47,398 bases of DNA from NCBI GenBank assembly GCA_002687825.1, contig NZBI01000013.1:1-47398 (forward strand), read 5' to 3'. Origin of the DNA: Nanobdellota archaeon. Lineage in GTDB: Archaea; Nanobdellota; Nanobdellia; SCGC-AAA011-G17; ARS1403. The stretch's first letter is position 1; each line of letters starts with the position of its first letter. Below are positions 1 to 8,440 of the stretch, piece by piece. The notes beneath the pieces are model-generated. The model was not told where the DNA came from. It saw nothing but the letters and a program-made list of their open reading frames with translations, and did no database searches. Position numbers and translations under genes: made by a program.

Positions 1-2
1 AT

Positions 3-1715
3 GAGGATATATTTTTAGATGTTGCATATGGTTATATTACTTCTTTTGATTTGGAAGAAGGGTATAAATATGTTGATAAGTTATTAAATTATGAAATTCC
101 TGATGAAGCTTCTTTATATGGGATTAATGCTGAACATGGGTTTCATTCTTTAGAAGATTATGATATTGAAACAAAACTAACCTGTGATAAGAGTCTCTTA
201 GAAGGAAAAACACAGGCGTTCCAAATCTGTCCTGATGAAGATGCGTTAGATGTGAATGAAATGATTGATGAAATTAAAAATTTTGATGTTGTATCAATTG
301 GATTGCATGGTCTCCCAGATAGAATGCAAATGCTAAACAATAGGTGGATTGAGGGAGATAGAGAGGGTATAAAACTTAGTTCTCCGTATGGACGTGTTAA
401 ATTAAGAATTGATGGAAAGGATTATGATTTTAAGGTAGATGAAAAACAAGTTATAGAGGGAAAAAGCATTATTATATGGAGTATTGGAGAGGATGGGGAT
501 GTAATTCTAATTGTGGAGGAGGGATTTTACAGAATAAAAACTGGAGAAGAAAAAGATTTGCATGAATTAGATATCTATAATTATGGAGGTATTGCGAGAA
601 AATTTGATTCCTTAGATTTTAATGCTAATTTATTGACAGGACTTTCTTGTACAACAGGCAGGGTTTTTGGTAGTCCAAGTGTTTTGAAGGCAAGTGATAT
701 GGATGTAAGTGGAAAAATAGACAATTCTATCGCTTTATCTTTTTTAAAAAGTGGTGTTTTAAACTATATTAGTCCTTTTAGTATTGCTTATCTTGATATT
801 GGAGATGACTTATCTGCTTTAATTACTTTTGAATCAATTTCAAAAAATGAACCTATAGGAAATTCTCTTAAACATTTTAAAAATAAATTTATTTTTAACA
901 AATATTATCTATCTACAAATTTAGAAAATAAGATAAAACATAAAATAACATCTATGACAAAACCAGAATTTTCAGGAGGGGTTTATTCAATAGAAGATAG
1001 CAATGAATATTTAGATTATAATACTGAAATGTGGATTTTGTTTGGAGATCCTTCCATAAGACTTTCTAATAATTTTATTGAACAAGAAGATTGTGTTAAG
1101 GAATTTAAAGAGACCTTAAAAAATGAAGGAGAAGTTATAACTAAAACTGTGGATTTAGGAATTTTTTTCATAGAAAATGAGAAATATTTAAGTAATTCCA
1201 GAATTAATGCTGTTTCTAGATTTATAGATGACATTCCCACCAGAACCCCAATTACAGATACATTACAAGCTTGTTCTGTTAATATACCTTTAGAGGGAGA
1301 ATTGATTGATTTAGAAATAAATAGCATAGAAGGAGTTGATAATAGTTATATAGACTACTTTAGTCAAGATGGAATAATAAAAGATCTTGGAGATGAGTTA
1401 TTGATGGTAATTCCTGAATCTGTTCTTCCTGAATATTTTGTTTCTATGGAAAGGATTGATTTATTAATAAATTCAGTTAGATATGATGATGTTAAACAAG
1501 GAGATAAATTCTTAGTTGAGGATAAAGAAGTAGAAATTTTTAGAATAACAGATAAAGGGTATGTAATGATTGGTGTTAATGGAGAATTAAAAAATGTGGG
1601 ACCTGAAATTTCAAAGTCAATAAATGGAGTTGAAATTCAAAACCTTGTTGAAATAGAAAGTCCGTATAATAATAAAAAGATTGATTTAAGTATGACCATT
1701 ACAATGAGAAAATAA
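3..1715 (+). CDS. C25-like (gingipain-family) cysteine peptidase, 5' end cut by window
   Basis: The frame is open to the left edge, so the N-terminus is missing; the first possible start inside (TTG at 51) is not convincing. Numbering from that TTG, a His in LHGLP (H86) and a Cys in GLSCTTG (C200) fit the His-Cys dyad of gingipain-like C25 peptidases. MWILFGDPSIRL at 327-338 is the usual closing signature of that domain (GDPSxR). About 200 residues follow, probably a beta-rich domain. Such enzymes are usually exported, but no signal peptide can be judged here. The family call rests on three short motifs. Substrate unknown; a caspase-fold relative is the alternative. Confidence 0.5.
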   Translation, partial: EDIFLDVAYGYITSFDLEEGYKYVDKLLNYEIPDEASLYGINAEHGFHSLEDYDIETKLTCDKSLLEGKTQAFQICPDEDALDVNEMIDEIKNFDVVSIGLHGLPDRMQMLNNRWIEGDREGIKLSSPYGRVKLRIDGKDYDFKVDEKQVIEGKSIIIWSIGEDGDVILIVEEGFYRIKTGEEKDLHELDIYNYGGIARKFDSLDFNANLLTGLSCTTGRVFGSPSVLKASDMDVSGKIDNSIALSFLKSGVLNYISPFSIAYLDIGDDLSALITFESISKNEPIGNSLKHFKNKFIFNKYYLSTNLENKIKHKITSMTKPEFSGGVYSIEDSNEYLDYNTEMWILFGDPSIRLSNNFIEQEDCVKEFKETLKNEGEVITKTVDLGIFFIENEKYLSNSRINAVSRFIDDIPTRTPITDTLQACSVNIPLEGELIDLEINSIEGVDNSYIDYFSQDGIIKDLGDELLMVIPESVLPEYFVSMERIDLLINSVRYDDVKQGDKFLVEDKEVEIFRITDKGYVMIGVNGELKNVGPEISKSINGVEIQNLVEIESPYNNKKIDLSMTITMRK

Positions 1716-1731
1716 TTTTAGTATTGAGATA

Positions 1732-1753
1732 ATGACTTTTGTCTTAGAGTCAT
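1732..1753. terminator. Inverted repeat after the peptidase gene
   Basis: ATGACT (1732-1737) and AGTCAT (1748-1753) are perfect 6-bp complements around a 10-nt loop, 17 nt after the stop codon. No clear T-run follows, so its role as a terminator is a guess. The rest of 1716-1917 is AT-rich with no gene I can support. Confidence 0.25.
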
Positions 1754-1917
1754 TGATTTAGATAAGGGATTTATCATTAAACCGTCTTTTGCTGCTATTG
1801 TTTGTATGTCTGTTTCTTTTTGGATGTTTTTTGCTTCGTATAAATTTTTCTTATTTTTATTTTACTTTTAGTTAAAAAGTAAATGAGTCTAAAAATTAAA
1901 AAGTTAAAACAGTAAAC

Positions 1918-1926
1918 TATATAAAT
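1918..1926 (+). promoter_or_regulatory. TATA box of the PadR/MacB operon
   Basis: TATATAAAT lies 35 nt before the ATG at 1961. Transcription would begin near 1948-1952, on or next to the 1939-1950 palindrome. This is typical archaeal promoter geometry with a very short leader. Confidence 0.6.
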
Positions 1927-1938
1927 ATCTAGTCGTTT

Positions 1939-1950
1939 CCGATATATCGG
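1939..1950. promoter_or_regulatory. Palindromic operator candidate for the PadR repressor
   Basis: CCGATATATCGG is a perfect 12-bp palindrome between the TATA box and the PadR start codon, overlapping the expected transcription start. PadR proteins are dimers that commonly repress their own operon, and a dimer here would block initiation. Confidence 0.5.
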
Positions 1951-1960
1951 TGATGAGTGA

Positions 1961-2449
1961 ATGCATTTAAGATTATTAATTTTAAAGTTATTAAAAGAAG
2001 GTGAGAGAACTGGTTACGATCTTATAAAGATTATTGAAAAAGAGAGTGGTTGGAAACCTAGTCCTGGTTCTATGTATCCTCATTTAAGTGAACTTAAGAA
2101 AAAACATTTAATCAAAGTTAAGGAAGATGGTAGGAAGAAATTATACTTTATTACTGCTAAAGGTGTTAAAGACTTAAAAAAGATGAAGGGAGAGTTAGGA
2201 GGTATGATGGAGGGTATTTCTAAAAAAATAAGTGTTTTTGAAAATTTATTTGGAATGAAGTTTGGGTTAAGTAAACCTATAGGTTTTGTGCTTGGAGAGT
2301 TAAAAAAAGGTAAAATTCCTTTTGGTCAATTAGGAAAAGATATGATGAAGTTCAGAGTATTATTTTTAAAAAAAGCTATGGAGAAAAAAAATCATAATAA
2401 AATGCATAAGATAGTAAAGGATGCTCATAATAAATTAGAAAAAGTATGA
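1961..2449 (+). CDS. PadR-family winged-helix transcriptional regulator
   Basis: The first 75 residues show the PadR fold: LLILKLLKEGERTGYDL (helix 1-2), GSMYPHLSELKKKHLI (recognition helix) and the wing VKEDGRKKLYFITAKG. The C-terminal half is Lys-rich and probably forms the dimerising helices. It is the first gene of the exporter operon and overlaps the ATPase start by 4 nt (ATGA), so the two are translationally coupled. PadR regulators often control adjacent ABC efflux genes in response to toxic ligands. That fits here, as does autoregulation through the palindrome at 1939-1950. The ligand cannot be read from sequence. Confidence 0.88.
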   Translation: MHLRLLILKLLKEGERTGYDLIKIIEKESGWKPSPGSMYPHLSELKKKHLIKVKEDGRKKLYFITAKGVKDLKKMKGELGGMMEGISKKISVFENLFGMKFGLSKPIGFVLGELKKGKIPFGQLGKDMMKFRVLFLKKAMEKKNHNKMHKIVKDAHNKLEKV

Positions 2450-3123
2450 AAACTATAATAAAATTACAGGATGTTTGGAAAACATATCATATGGATGAAG
2501 TGGATGTTACTGCATTAGCTGGGATAAATGTTGAGATTAGGGGAGGAGAGTTTGTGGCTGTTGTTGGTCCTTCAGGATCTGGTAAATCAACTTCAATGAA
2601 TATGATTGGTTGTTTGGATATTCCTACAAAAGGAAAAGTTTTTTTAGAAGGAAAAGATATTTCTAGAATGAGTGAAAGTGGTTTGGCACAAATAAGAGGT
2701 AGGAAAATAGGATTTGTTTTTCAGACTTTTAATTTGATAAATACTTTAACTGCGCTTGATAATGTAATGTTGCCTATGACTTTTCAAAATATGTCAAGAG
2801 GAAAAAGATTGAAGATAGCTAAGAGTTTATTGACTAAGGTTGGATTAGGGGAAAGAGTTGATCATTTACCAGGAGAGTTAAGTGGAGGAGAGAGACAGAG
2901 AGTTGCTATTGCAAGAGCCTTAAGTAATAATCCAGAAGTAGTATTAGCGGATGAACCTACTGGTAATTTAGATTCAAAAACAGGAAAGGAGATTATGGAT
3001 GTGTTGTGTAATTTAAATAAAAAAGAAAAAAAAACAATTGTAATGGTTACACATGATAATTCTTTAACAAAATATGCTCAAAGAGTTATTAGGATTAAAG
3101 ATGGAAAAAATGTAGGGGGATAA
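2446..3123 (+). CDS. MacB/LolD-type ABC transporter ATP-binding protein
   Basis: This 225-residue single-domain ATPase has Walker A GPSGSGKST (about 42-50), Q-loop FQTFNL, signature LSGGERQRVAIARAL, Walker B VVLADEPTGNLDS and the switch His in VTHD. The NLDS after Walker B is typical of the MacB/LolD/FtsE class, which powers permeases with large extracytoplasmic domains. The start overlaps the PadR stop (ATGA). It should energise the two permeases at 4463 and 5674. Exported substrate (drug, peptide or lipid-linked) unknown. Confidence 0.92.
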   Translation: MKTIIKLQDVWKTYHMDEVDVTALAGINVEIRGGEFVAVVGPSGSGKSTSMNMIGCLDIPTKGKVFLEGKDISRMSESGLAQIRGRKIGFVFQTFNLINTLTALDNVMLPMTFQNMSRGKRLKIAKSLLTKVGLGERVDHLPGELSGGERQRVAIARALSNNPEVVLADEPTGNLDSKTGKEIMDVLCNLNKKEKKTIVMVTHDNSLTKYAQRVIRIKDGKNVGG

Positions 3124-3125
3124 AA

Positions 3126-4466
3126 ATGAAAAAAATATTTTTATTATTATTTGTAAGTTTAGTTTTGATAGGTATAAATGTTGAAGGAAGGCAATTATTA
3201 GGGCCGGATTTAGTGATAGAATCCTTAACGATTAATCCTTTTCCTGTAGAACCTGATAGTACTTTTGATGTAACTATGAAATTAAGAAATTCAGATACTA
3301 GAAAAATTATTCGTGATTTAAGATTTAATGTTCAAGAATCCTATCCTTTTTCTATAGAAAGTAATGATAAAATAAAAAGAATTGAGGTTTTGTCTCCTAA
3401 TGAACAAGTATTTTTGAATTTTAAGATTAAGACAGATGTAAATGCTATAAGGGGAGAAAATAAATTGAAAATAGAATTTCAAGAAGGAACTGGTGTTAAA
3501 TATATAAGTGATCCCATAAATGTTGATGTTAAGGGAGCTGCTGTGGATTTATCAATCGCTTCTATAACTACTAATCCTGATGTTATTACCCCTGGTTCAG
3601 AAGTGCAGATAGTACTGGCAATAAAGAATACTGTTCCAGTGCTTATGAAAAATATAGATATTAATTTTGATTTGAGTGCTACAGATAGTCCTTTCACACC
3701 TCTTAAATCAACTACTAAAAGAAGTATTACTTCTTTAAATAAAGGGGATTCTAAAGGTTTAGAATTTGAATTAGCTGTTGATGCGGATACTGAGCCTAAA
3801 GTATATAAAATCCCATTAGAAATAGATTACGAAGATGAGTTTGGTAATGAATATTCTATAGATACTTTAACAGGATTGAAAATTAGTACAGATCCTTTAT
3901 TACAATATTCTATTGATGAATCTGAGGTTTATAATGCTGGTAATGCTGGAAAAGTTACTATTAAGATAGTTAATTCTGGATTGGCAGATACTAAATTTTT
4001 ATCTTTGGAATTAGAAGAAAGTAATGATTATGATATTGTTTCAGTTCCGATTGTTTACGTTGGTAATTTGGAGTCAGATGATTACGAAACTGCGGAATTT
4101 GATATATATGTTAAAAATTCTGGGAAAAATGTTCCTTTAGATTTTGTTGTTAAGTATAGAGATTCTTTCAATGAAGAGTATGAAGTCAATGAAATTATAA
4201 ATTTACCATTGTATTCTCAATCGCAATTAAGTAAGTTTGGGATTAGTAATGGAAAGAAAGGAGGAGGATTTTTCTATTATGTCATAATAGTGATCTTCAT
4301 TTATTTGTTCGTAGTCGAATGGAAAAAAACTAGAAATGTTCCTTTAGCATTGAAATTAACTGTAAGACATTTTTTAGTGTTTGTTAGAAAAGTGATTAAG
4401 TCCATAAGACTAAAGACTTTGAAGAATGCTATTGTTGCTATAATGAAATTTATCAAAGAAGAATGA
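3126..4466 (+). CDS. Exported CARDB/COG1361-like protein with C-terminal membrane anchor
   Basis: It begins with a signal peptide (MKKIFLLLFVSLVLIGINVEG), followed by about 350 residues of repeated beta-sandwich-like units. Phrases such as DLVIESLTINPFPVEPDSTF and DLSIASITTNPDVITPGSEV mark two CARDB-like repeats. A transmembrane segment lies near residues 380-400, followed by a basic tail of about 45 residues. Between an ABC ATPase and MacB permeases it takes the place a MacA-type adaptor has in bacteria. I infer an extracytoplasmic partner of the exporter. It starts 2 nt after the ATPase stop, and its end overlaps the next permease by 4 nt. Confidence 0.7.
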   Translation: MKKIFLLLFVSLVLIGINVEGRQLLGPDLVIESLTINPFPVEPDSTFDVTMKLRNSDTRKIIRDLRFNVQESYPFSIESNDKIKRIEVLSPNEQVFLNFKIKTDVNAIRGENKLKIEFQEGTGVKYISDPINVDVKGAAVDLSIASITTNPDVITPGSEVQIVLAIKNTVPVLMKNIDINFDLSATDSPFTPLKSTTKRSITSLNKGDSKGLEFELAVDADTEPKVYKIPLEIDYEDEFGNEYSIDTLTGLKISTDPLLQYSIDESEVYNAGNAGKVTIKIVNSGLADTKFLSLELEESNDYDIVSVPIVYVGNLESDDYETAEFDIYVKNSGKNVPLDFVVKYRDSFNEEYEVNEIINLPLYSQSQLSKFGISNGKKGGGFFYYVIIVIFIYLFVVEWKKTRNVPLALKLTVRHFLVFVRKVIKSIRLKTLKNAIVAIMKFIKEE

Positions 4467-5677
4467 TCTTTGATTTTTTCATTTATTCTTTTAATAGTTT
4501 AAAGGCGAGGAAAACTAGAACCTTGCTTACTATGGTGGGTATTTTCATAGGTATTGCTGCAGTTGTTTCTTTAATTTCTCTTGGAAGTGGATTTCAAAAA
4601 GCTGTAACAGCTCAATTTTCTAATTTAGGAACTGATATGTTAACTGTTCAAGCAGCTGAAACAGGATTCGGTCCTCCTGGAAGTACAGCATTGACTAAAT
4701 TAACTAATGATGATTTTAATGCGGTTAAGAAAGTAAGTGGGGTCAAAACTGTTGCTAAGAGATATATTCGGGCTGTAAATATTAAGTTTAGAGAAAAAAG
4801 TTTAGTTAATGCTATGTCTTCTTTGCCTCCAGATGAGGGTGCTAGAGATTTGATGTTAACTTCTTTGAATTTAGAAATTGAAGAGGGGAGATGGTTGAAA
4901 ACTGAAGATAAGTTTAAAGTTGTTTTGGGCAGCTCTTTTGCACAAGATAAATTTTCTAGGCCTATCCATAAAGGAGATAAGGTAAAGATTAATGATGTTG
5001 GTTTTGAAGTTGTTGGGATCTTAGTTAGGGCTGGTAGTCCTCAATTTAATGATATGGTGTTAGTTAATGAACCTATTTTAGAAGATTTGCTTGAAGTAGA
5101 AGATGAAATGGATTTAATGGTTGTACAAGTTTCTAATGCTAATGAAATTGAGAAAGTAGCTAGAAACATGGAAAAAACATTAAGAAAAAGTAGAGATGTT
5201 GAAGAAGGTAAAGAAAACTTTAATATCGAAACTCCTCAAAAATTAGTTGAATCCTTTACAGCAGTTTTAGATGTGGTCGCAGTTATTTTAATTGGGATTG
5301 CTGCTATATCTTTAGTTGTTGGTGGAATTGGGATAATGAATACCATGTACACAGCTGTTTTGGAGAGAACTCAAGAAATTGGGATTATGAAATCCATTGG
5401 GGCTACTAATAATGATATTTTATCTATATTTTTAATGGAATCTGGAATGTTAGGGTTGATTGGTGGAGCAATTGGAGTTTTTTTAGGAGCTAGTTTTAGT
5501 AAGTTAGTTGAAGTTGGCGCAGCTGTAGCATTAGGACCTAGTGTTTTAGTTGCGGATGTTAGTTTAGGTTTAGTTATTGGAAGTTTGAGTTTTAGCTTTC
5601 TTATTGGAACTGTTTCAGGAATTTTACCTGCTAAACAAGCTTCTTCGTTACAACCTGTTGATGCTTTGAGAAAATGA
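4463..5677 (+). CDS. MacB-type ABC permease (first of tandem pair)
   Basis: The layout is that of a MacB/FtsX permease: TM1 at about 19-41 (TMVGIFIGIAAVVSLISLG), an extracytoplasmic domain of about 220 residues, then three TM helices at about 270-292, 325-345 and 365-390. The cytoplasmic coupling segment LERTQEIGIMKSIGAT lies between TM2 and TM3, and the family ending PVDALRK is present. It overlaps both neighbours by 4 nt. It is a clear paralogue of the next gene, sharing the C-terminal core almost word for word, while the extracytoplasmic domains have diverged. A heterodimeric channel is likely. Confidence 0.9.
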   Translation: MIFDFFIYSFNSLKARKTRTLLTMVGIFIGIAAVVSLISLGSGFQKAVTAQFSNLGTDMLTVQAAETGFGPPGSTALTKLTNDDFNAVKKVSGVKTVAKRYIRAVNIKFREKSLVNAMSSLPPDEGARDLMLTSLNLEIEEGRWLKTEDKFKVVLGSSFAQDKFSRPIHKGDKVKINDVGFEVVGILVRAGSPQFNDMVLVNEPILEDLLEVEDEMDLMVVQVSNANEIEKVARNMEKTLRKSRDVEEGKENFNIETPQKLVESFTAVLDVVAVILIGIAAISLVVGGIGIMNTMYTAVLERTQEIGIMKSIGATNNDILSIFLMESGMLGLIGGAIGVFLGASFSKLVEVGAAVALGPSVLVADVSLGLVIGSLSFSFLIGTVSGILPAKQASSLQPVDALRK

Positions 5678-6870
5678 TTGGAGATTATTTTAGATACGGA
5701 ATTAGTAACTTAAGACAACAGAAATTAAGAAGTTGGCTTACTATGATGGGAATATTTATAGGGATGGCTGCAGTTGTTAGTTTAATTTCTTTAGGTCAAG
5801 GTTTGGAATCCTCAATAAATGAACAATTTGAAAGTATTGGTGTTGATAAATTATTTATTCAACCTAAAGGAATTTTTGGAGCTCCGACTACAGAAGTTAA
5901 TCCTTTAACTACTAAAGATTTGAAGGTGATTGAAAGTACTTCAGGGGTTGTAGATGCTGCAGGATTGAGTATTGAAGCTGCTAAAGTTGAATTTAATGAT
6001 GTTGTTAGGTATGTTACATTAATTGGATTTGTTGCTGAAGATCCTCTAATTGAAGAGGTTTATAGTTATGACATTGTGGAAGGAGGGAAGCTACTTAAAG
6101 GAGAAAAATCTAAAGTGGTTTTGGGGAATGCTTTCTTAGATGAAGATTTATTTGAAAGACAAATTAGAATAAGAGATAAGATTTTAATTAATGATATTGA
6201 ATATAAAGTTAAAGGATTTTATGAAACTTTTGGAAATGCTCCTGATGATCAAACTGTTTATTTACCATATGAAGTTGTTGAAGAATTATATGATGTTCCA
6301 GATGAATACGGGTTTTTGATTGCTAAAGTTGATGGAGATGCTGAAGCTATTGGTGGAAAGATTGAAAGAAAATTAAGAAAAAGTAGAGATCTTGAGGAAG
6401 GTAATGAAGATTTTAATGTACAAACTCCTAAAGAATTATTAGAATCTTTTAATGCGATTTTGAATATATTACAAATATTTTTAGTGGGGATTGCTGCTAT
6501 ATCTTTAGTTGTCGGGGGAATTGGGATAATGAATACGATGTATACTTCAGTGCTTGAAAGGACAAAAGAGATTGGAATTATGAAATCCATTGGGGCTACT
6601 AATAATGATATATTAGGGATATTTTTAGTTGAAAGTGGTATTTTAGGATTTATTGGTGGAGGAATTGGAGTTCTATTAGGAGTAGGATTTAGCAAATTAG
6701 TTGAAGTTGGAGCTGCTAATGCAGGATATAGTATTATTAAGATTAGTTTTCCTTTGAATTTGATAGTTGGTACATTGGTGTTTGCTTTTATTGTTGGTAG
6801 TTTATCTGGGGCTGTTCCTGCACATAAAGCTTCGAAATTAAAACCGGTTGATGCTTTGAGATATGAGTAA
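5674..6870 (+). CDS. MacB-type ABC permease (second of tandem pair)
   Basis: A 398-residue paralogue of the preceding permease with the same four-TM layout: TM1 TMMGIFIGMAAVVSLISLG, coupling motif LERTKEIGIMKSIGAT and ending PVDALRYE. The outer domain differs from the first copy, as expected after duplication followed by specialisation into a heterodimer. Start overlaps the previous stop (ATGA). It closes the operon PadR-ATPase-CARDB-permease-permease. Confidence 0.9.
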   Translation: MIGDYFRYGISNLRQQKLRSWLTMMGIFIGMAAVVSLISLGQGLESSINEQFESIGVDKLFIQPKGIFGAPTTEVNPLTTKDLKVIESTSGVVDAAGLSIEAAKVEFNDVVRYVTLIGFVAEDPLIEEVYSYDIVEGGKLLKGEKSKVVLGNAFLDEDLFERQIRIRDKILINDIEYKVKGFYETFGNAPDDQTVYLPYEVVEELYDVPDEYGFLIAKVDGDAEAIGGKIERKLRKSRDLEEGNEDFNVQTPKELLESFNAILNILQIFLVGIAAISLVVGGIGIMNTMYTSVLERTKEIGIMKSIGATNNDILGIFLVESGILGFIGGGIGVLLGVGFSKLVEVGAANAGYSIIKISFPLNLIVGTLVFAFIVGSLSGAVPAHKASKLKPVDALRYE

Positions 6871-6901
6871 AGTTTTTAAATTTTAATTAGTTGTAAAGAT
6901 T

Positions 6902-7459
6902 ATGTCTCTTAAGAAAAGAAGATATAGAAAATACGGAGAAAACCCGCTTTCCTATTTTTTTGAACATTTTGAAGAATATGAAGGAATGTCTAGAAGTGAA
7001 TTTGAAAGATTTGATCCTGGATTATCTGCAGCCTTGCGTAAACATGATCAACTTGATGAAGCAATTCCTGAAAATCTAAATGAGGAGTTTAGAGGTTATC
7101 CTAATTCTTTGGAGTACTTTTTGGATCATGAAGAGCTTCATGATTTGGGCAGGGGAGGACTTTTTGGATTGGATGAGAGTCTATATAGGTCTATGTTGAG
7201 AGATGGGACTCTTGGCATAGCTATCTCCGAAGTTGATGAAGATAAATCTGAAGCCGGTAGAAAAGGTGGGATGACAGTTCCATTGACACAGTCTCAATTA
7301 AAAGAAATAGTAGATTCTTATGATAGTTATGACCATAATCCTTCTGAAGCTGCAAAGCATTTAGATTACACTGCAGCAAGAATAAGAAATGTGTGGAAAA
7401 GTGTTGGATTGGAAAGTATAGGAAGAGGAAATTGGCAGAGAAGTATTTTTTCTAAGTGA
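6902..7459 (+). CDS. Probable DNA-binding protein with two tandem repeats and a C-terminal HTH
   Basis: Residues about 15-56 and 68-109 are two copies of a module beginning N-x-L-x-YF-x-x-H and ending with an R-x-x-Y/L-x-x-x-L...A-I pattern. The C-terminal 60 residues start AGRKGGMTVPLTQSQL. They continue with a helix-turn-helix-like stretch (NPSEAAKHLDYTAARIRNVWKSVG). The protein is soluble and acidic to neutral overall. Repeats plus HTH suggest sequence-specific DNA binding, but no target or partner is visible. It starts 31 nt after the permease operon and may be read through from it. Named family not recognised. Confidence 0.6.
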   Translation: MSLKKRRYRKYGENPLSYFFEHFEEYEGMSRSEFERFDPGLSAALRKHDQLDEAIPENLNEEFRGYPNSLEYFLDHEELHDLGRGGLFGLDESLYRSMLRDGTLGIAISEVDEDKSEAGRKGGMTVPLTQSQLKEIVDSYDSYDHNPSEAAKHLDYTAARIRNVWKSVGLESIGRGNWQRSIFSK

Positions 7460-7467
7460 TAGAAACA

Positions 7468-7476
7468 TATATAAAT
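7468..7476 (+). promoter_or_regulatory. TATA box for the ITG-protein trio
   Basis: TATATAAAT lies 36-44 nt before the ATG at 7512, and a Shine-Dalgarno-like AAGGTGAT ends at that start. This probably drives the three paralogous genes at 7512, 7942 and 8441 as one unit. Confidence 0.55.
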
Positions 7477-7511
7477 CATTATCGATATCTAGAAAGTAAT
7501 AAAAAGGTGAT

Positions 7512-7940
7512 ATGATGGATATAAAAAATAACAAATATATTGTTTATTCTGTTATTGTTCTTTTAGTTGCTGTTGTCGCTTTTAATTTTGAAGAGATTAC
7601 TGGTTATGCTGCAAAGATTGATCAACCAGCTTCAATTACAATTTTGAATCTTAAACCAGGAGATGTTTTAAATGATAGAACTGTTGCAAGATTGGAGATA
7701 AAAAATAGTTTTCCTAATCAAAGAATTAGAGTTTATAGAGAGAGATTAGATAAATTTACAGGTTATAGTTTTAAAGCTGAAAATTGTAAAACAATTGGTG
7801 GAAATACTGAGTATACTTGCGAAGCGGATTTATATATTTCTTCTCATGAGTTAGTTGATAATGAGAGGTACTATTTTAGAGCTTTAGCTAGAAAAGGAGA
7901 GCTTGAAGGAAATAAAGCAATTTTTAAGTTTAGGAGTTAA
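7512..7940 (+). CDS. Small membrane-anchored exported protein, ITG family (paralogue 1)
   Basis: An N-terminal TM helix (YIVYSVIVLLVAVVAFNF) is followed at once by EEITGYAA, then about 105 residues of predicted beta-rich extracytoplasmic domain with two cysteines (ENCK and TCEAD) that could form a disulfide. The next two genes share this architecture, including VAFNF-[DE]-x-ITG-x-A and the Cys pair, so they are a tandem paralogous family. SD AAGGTGAT precedes the ATG. Function unknown; a cell-surface Ig-like protein is the best structural guess. Confidence 0.65.
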   Translation: MMDIKNNKYIVYSVIVLLVAVVAFNFEEITGYAAKIDQPASITILNLKPGDVLNDRTVARLEIKNSFPNQRIRVYRERLDKFTGYSFKAENCKTIGGNTEYTCEADLYISSHELVDNERYYFRALARKGELEGNKAIFKFRS

Positions 7941-7941
7941 A

Positions 7942-8424
7942 ATGGAAAACGATACAAAATACCCATTAATAATAATTGGCGTTGCATTACTTGCTCTAGT
8001 AGCTTTTAATTTTGATGATTTTTTTACTGGAGAAGCTATAACAAAATTACAAAATTCTCCCTCGACTTTTCCACAAGAGAGATTGAGTTCTGTAAGAAGT
8101 TTGGATGCTCCTAGTACTGTTTCTGCTGGTAAAACTATGAAGATTGTTTATGTTTCAACTAATAATGATGATTTGATAAAAACAAATAAAGAAAAAATTA
8201 TGTTCTATAAAGTTGATGGTACAACTTCTAGATTTAAAAAACAATATACTTATCCTAAATGTAATGAAGGATTTGCTTCTGCTTGTAAAGAAGCTGAAAA
8301 ATCAGTTCTAATTCCTGTTTCTTGGGAAAACGGACAATATAAAATTCAAATAGAAAGAGAAGGAAGTATTGGTAATAAAGTAGTGACTGAAATTATAGGA
8401 AGAGCTTCTTTCACTGTTAGATAA
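7942..8424 (+). CDS. Small membrane-anchored exported protein, ITG family (paralogue 2)
   Basis: I choose the ATG at 7942, with GGAG just upstream and immediately after the previous stop, over an upstream in-frame start that overlaps the previous gene. A TM helix (YPLIIIGVALLALVAFNF) is followed by DDFFTGEAIT, a variant of the ITG motif. The outer domain of about 120 residues carries YPKC and ACKEAEK cysteines, matching the Cys pairs of the other two copies. Function unknown; part of a three-gene run. Confidence 0.65.
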   Translation: MENDTKYPLIIIGVALLALVAFNFDDFFTGEAITKLQNSPSTFPQERLSSVRSLDAPSTVSAGKTMKIVYVSTNNDDLIKTNKEKIMFYKVDGTTSRFKKQYTYPKCNEGFASACKEAEKSVLIPVSWENGQYKIQIEREGSIGNKVVTEIIGRASFTVR

Positions 8425-8440
8425 AAAAGAGGAGGATTAA

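Noticed and set aside
1716-1852. A minus-strand open stretch of about 45 codons ending TAA
   Set aside because: It has no start codon, is bounded by a stop, and is short enough to be chance in AT-rich DNA.
6258-6695. Long minus-strand frame inside the second MacB permease
   Set aside because: Pro/Ile-rich antisense shadow of a well-supported permease.
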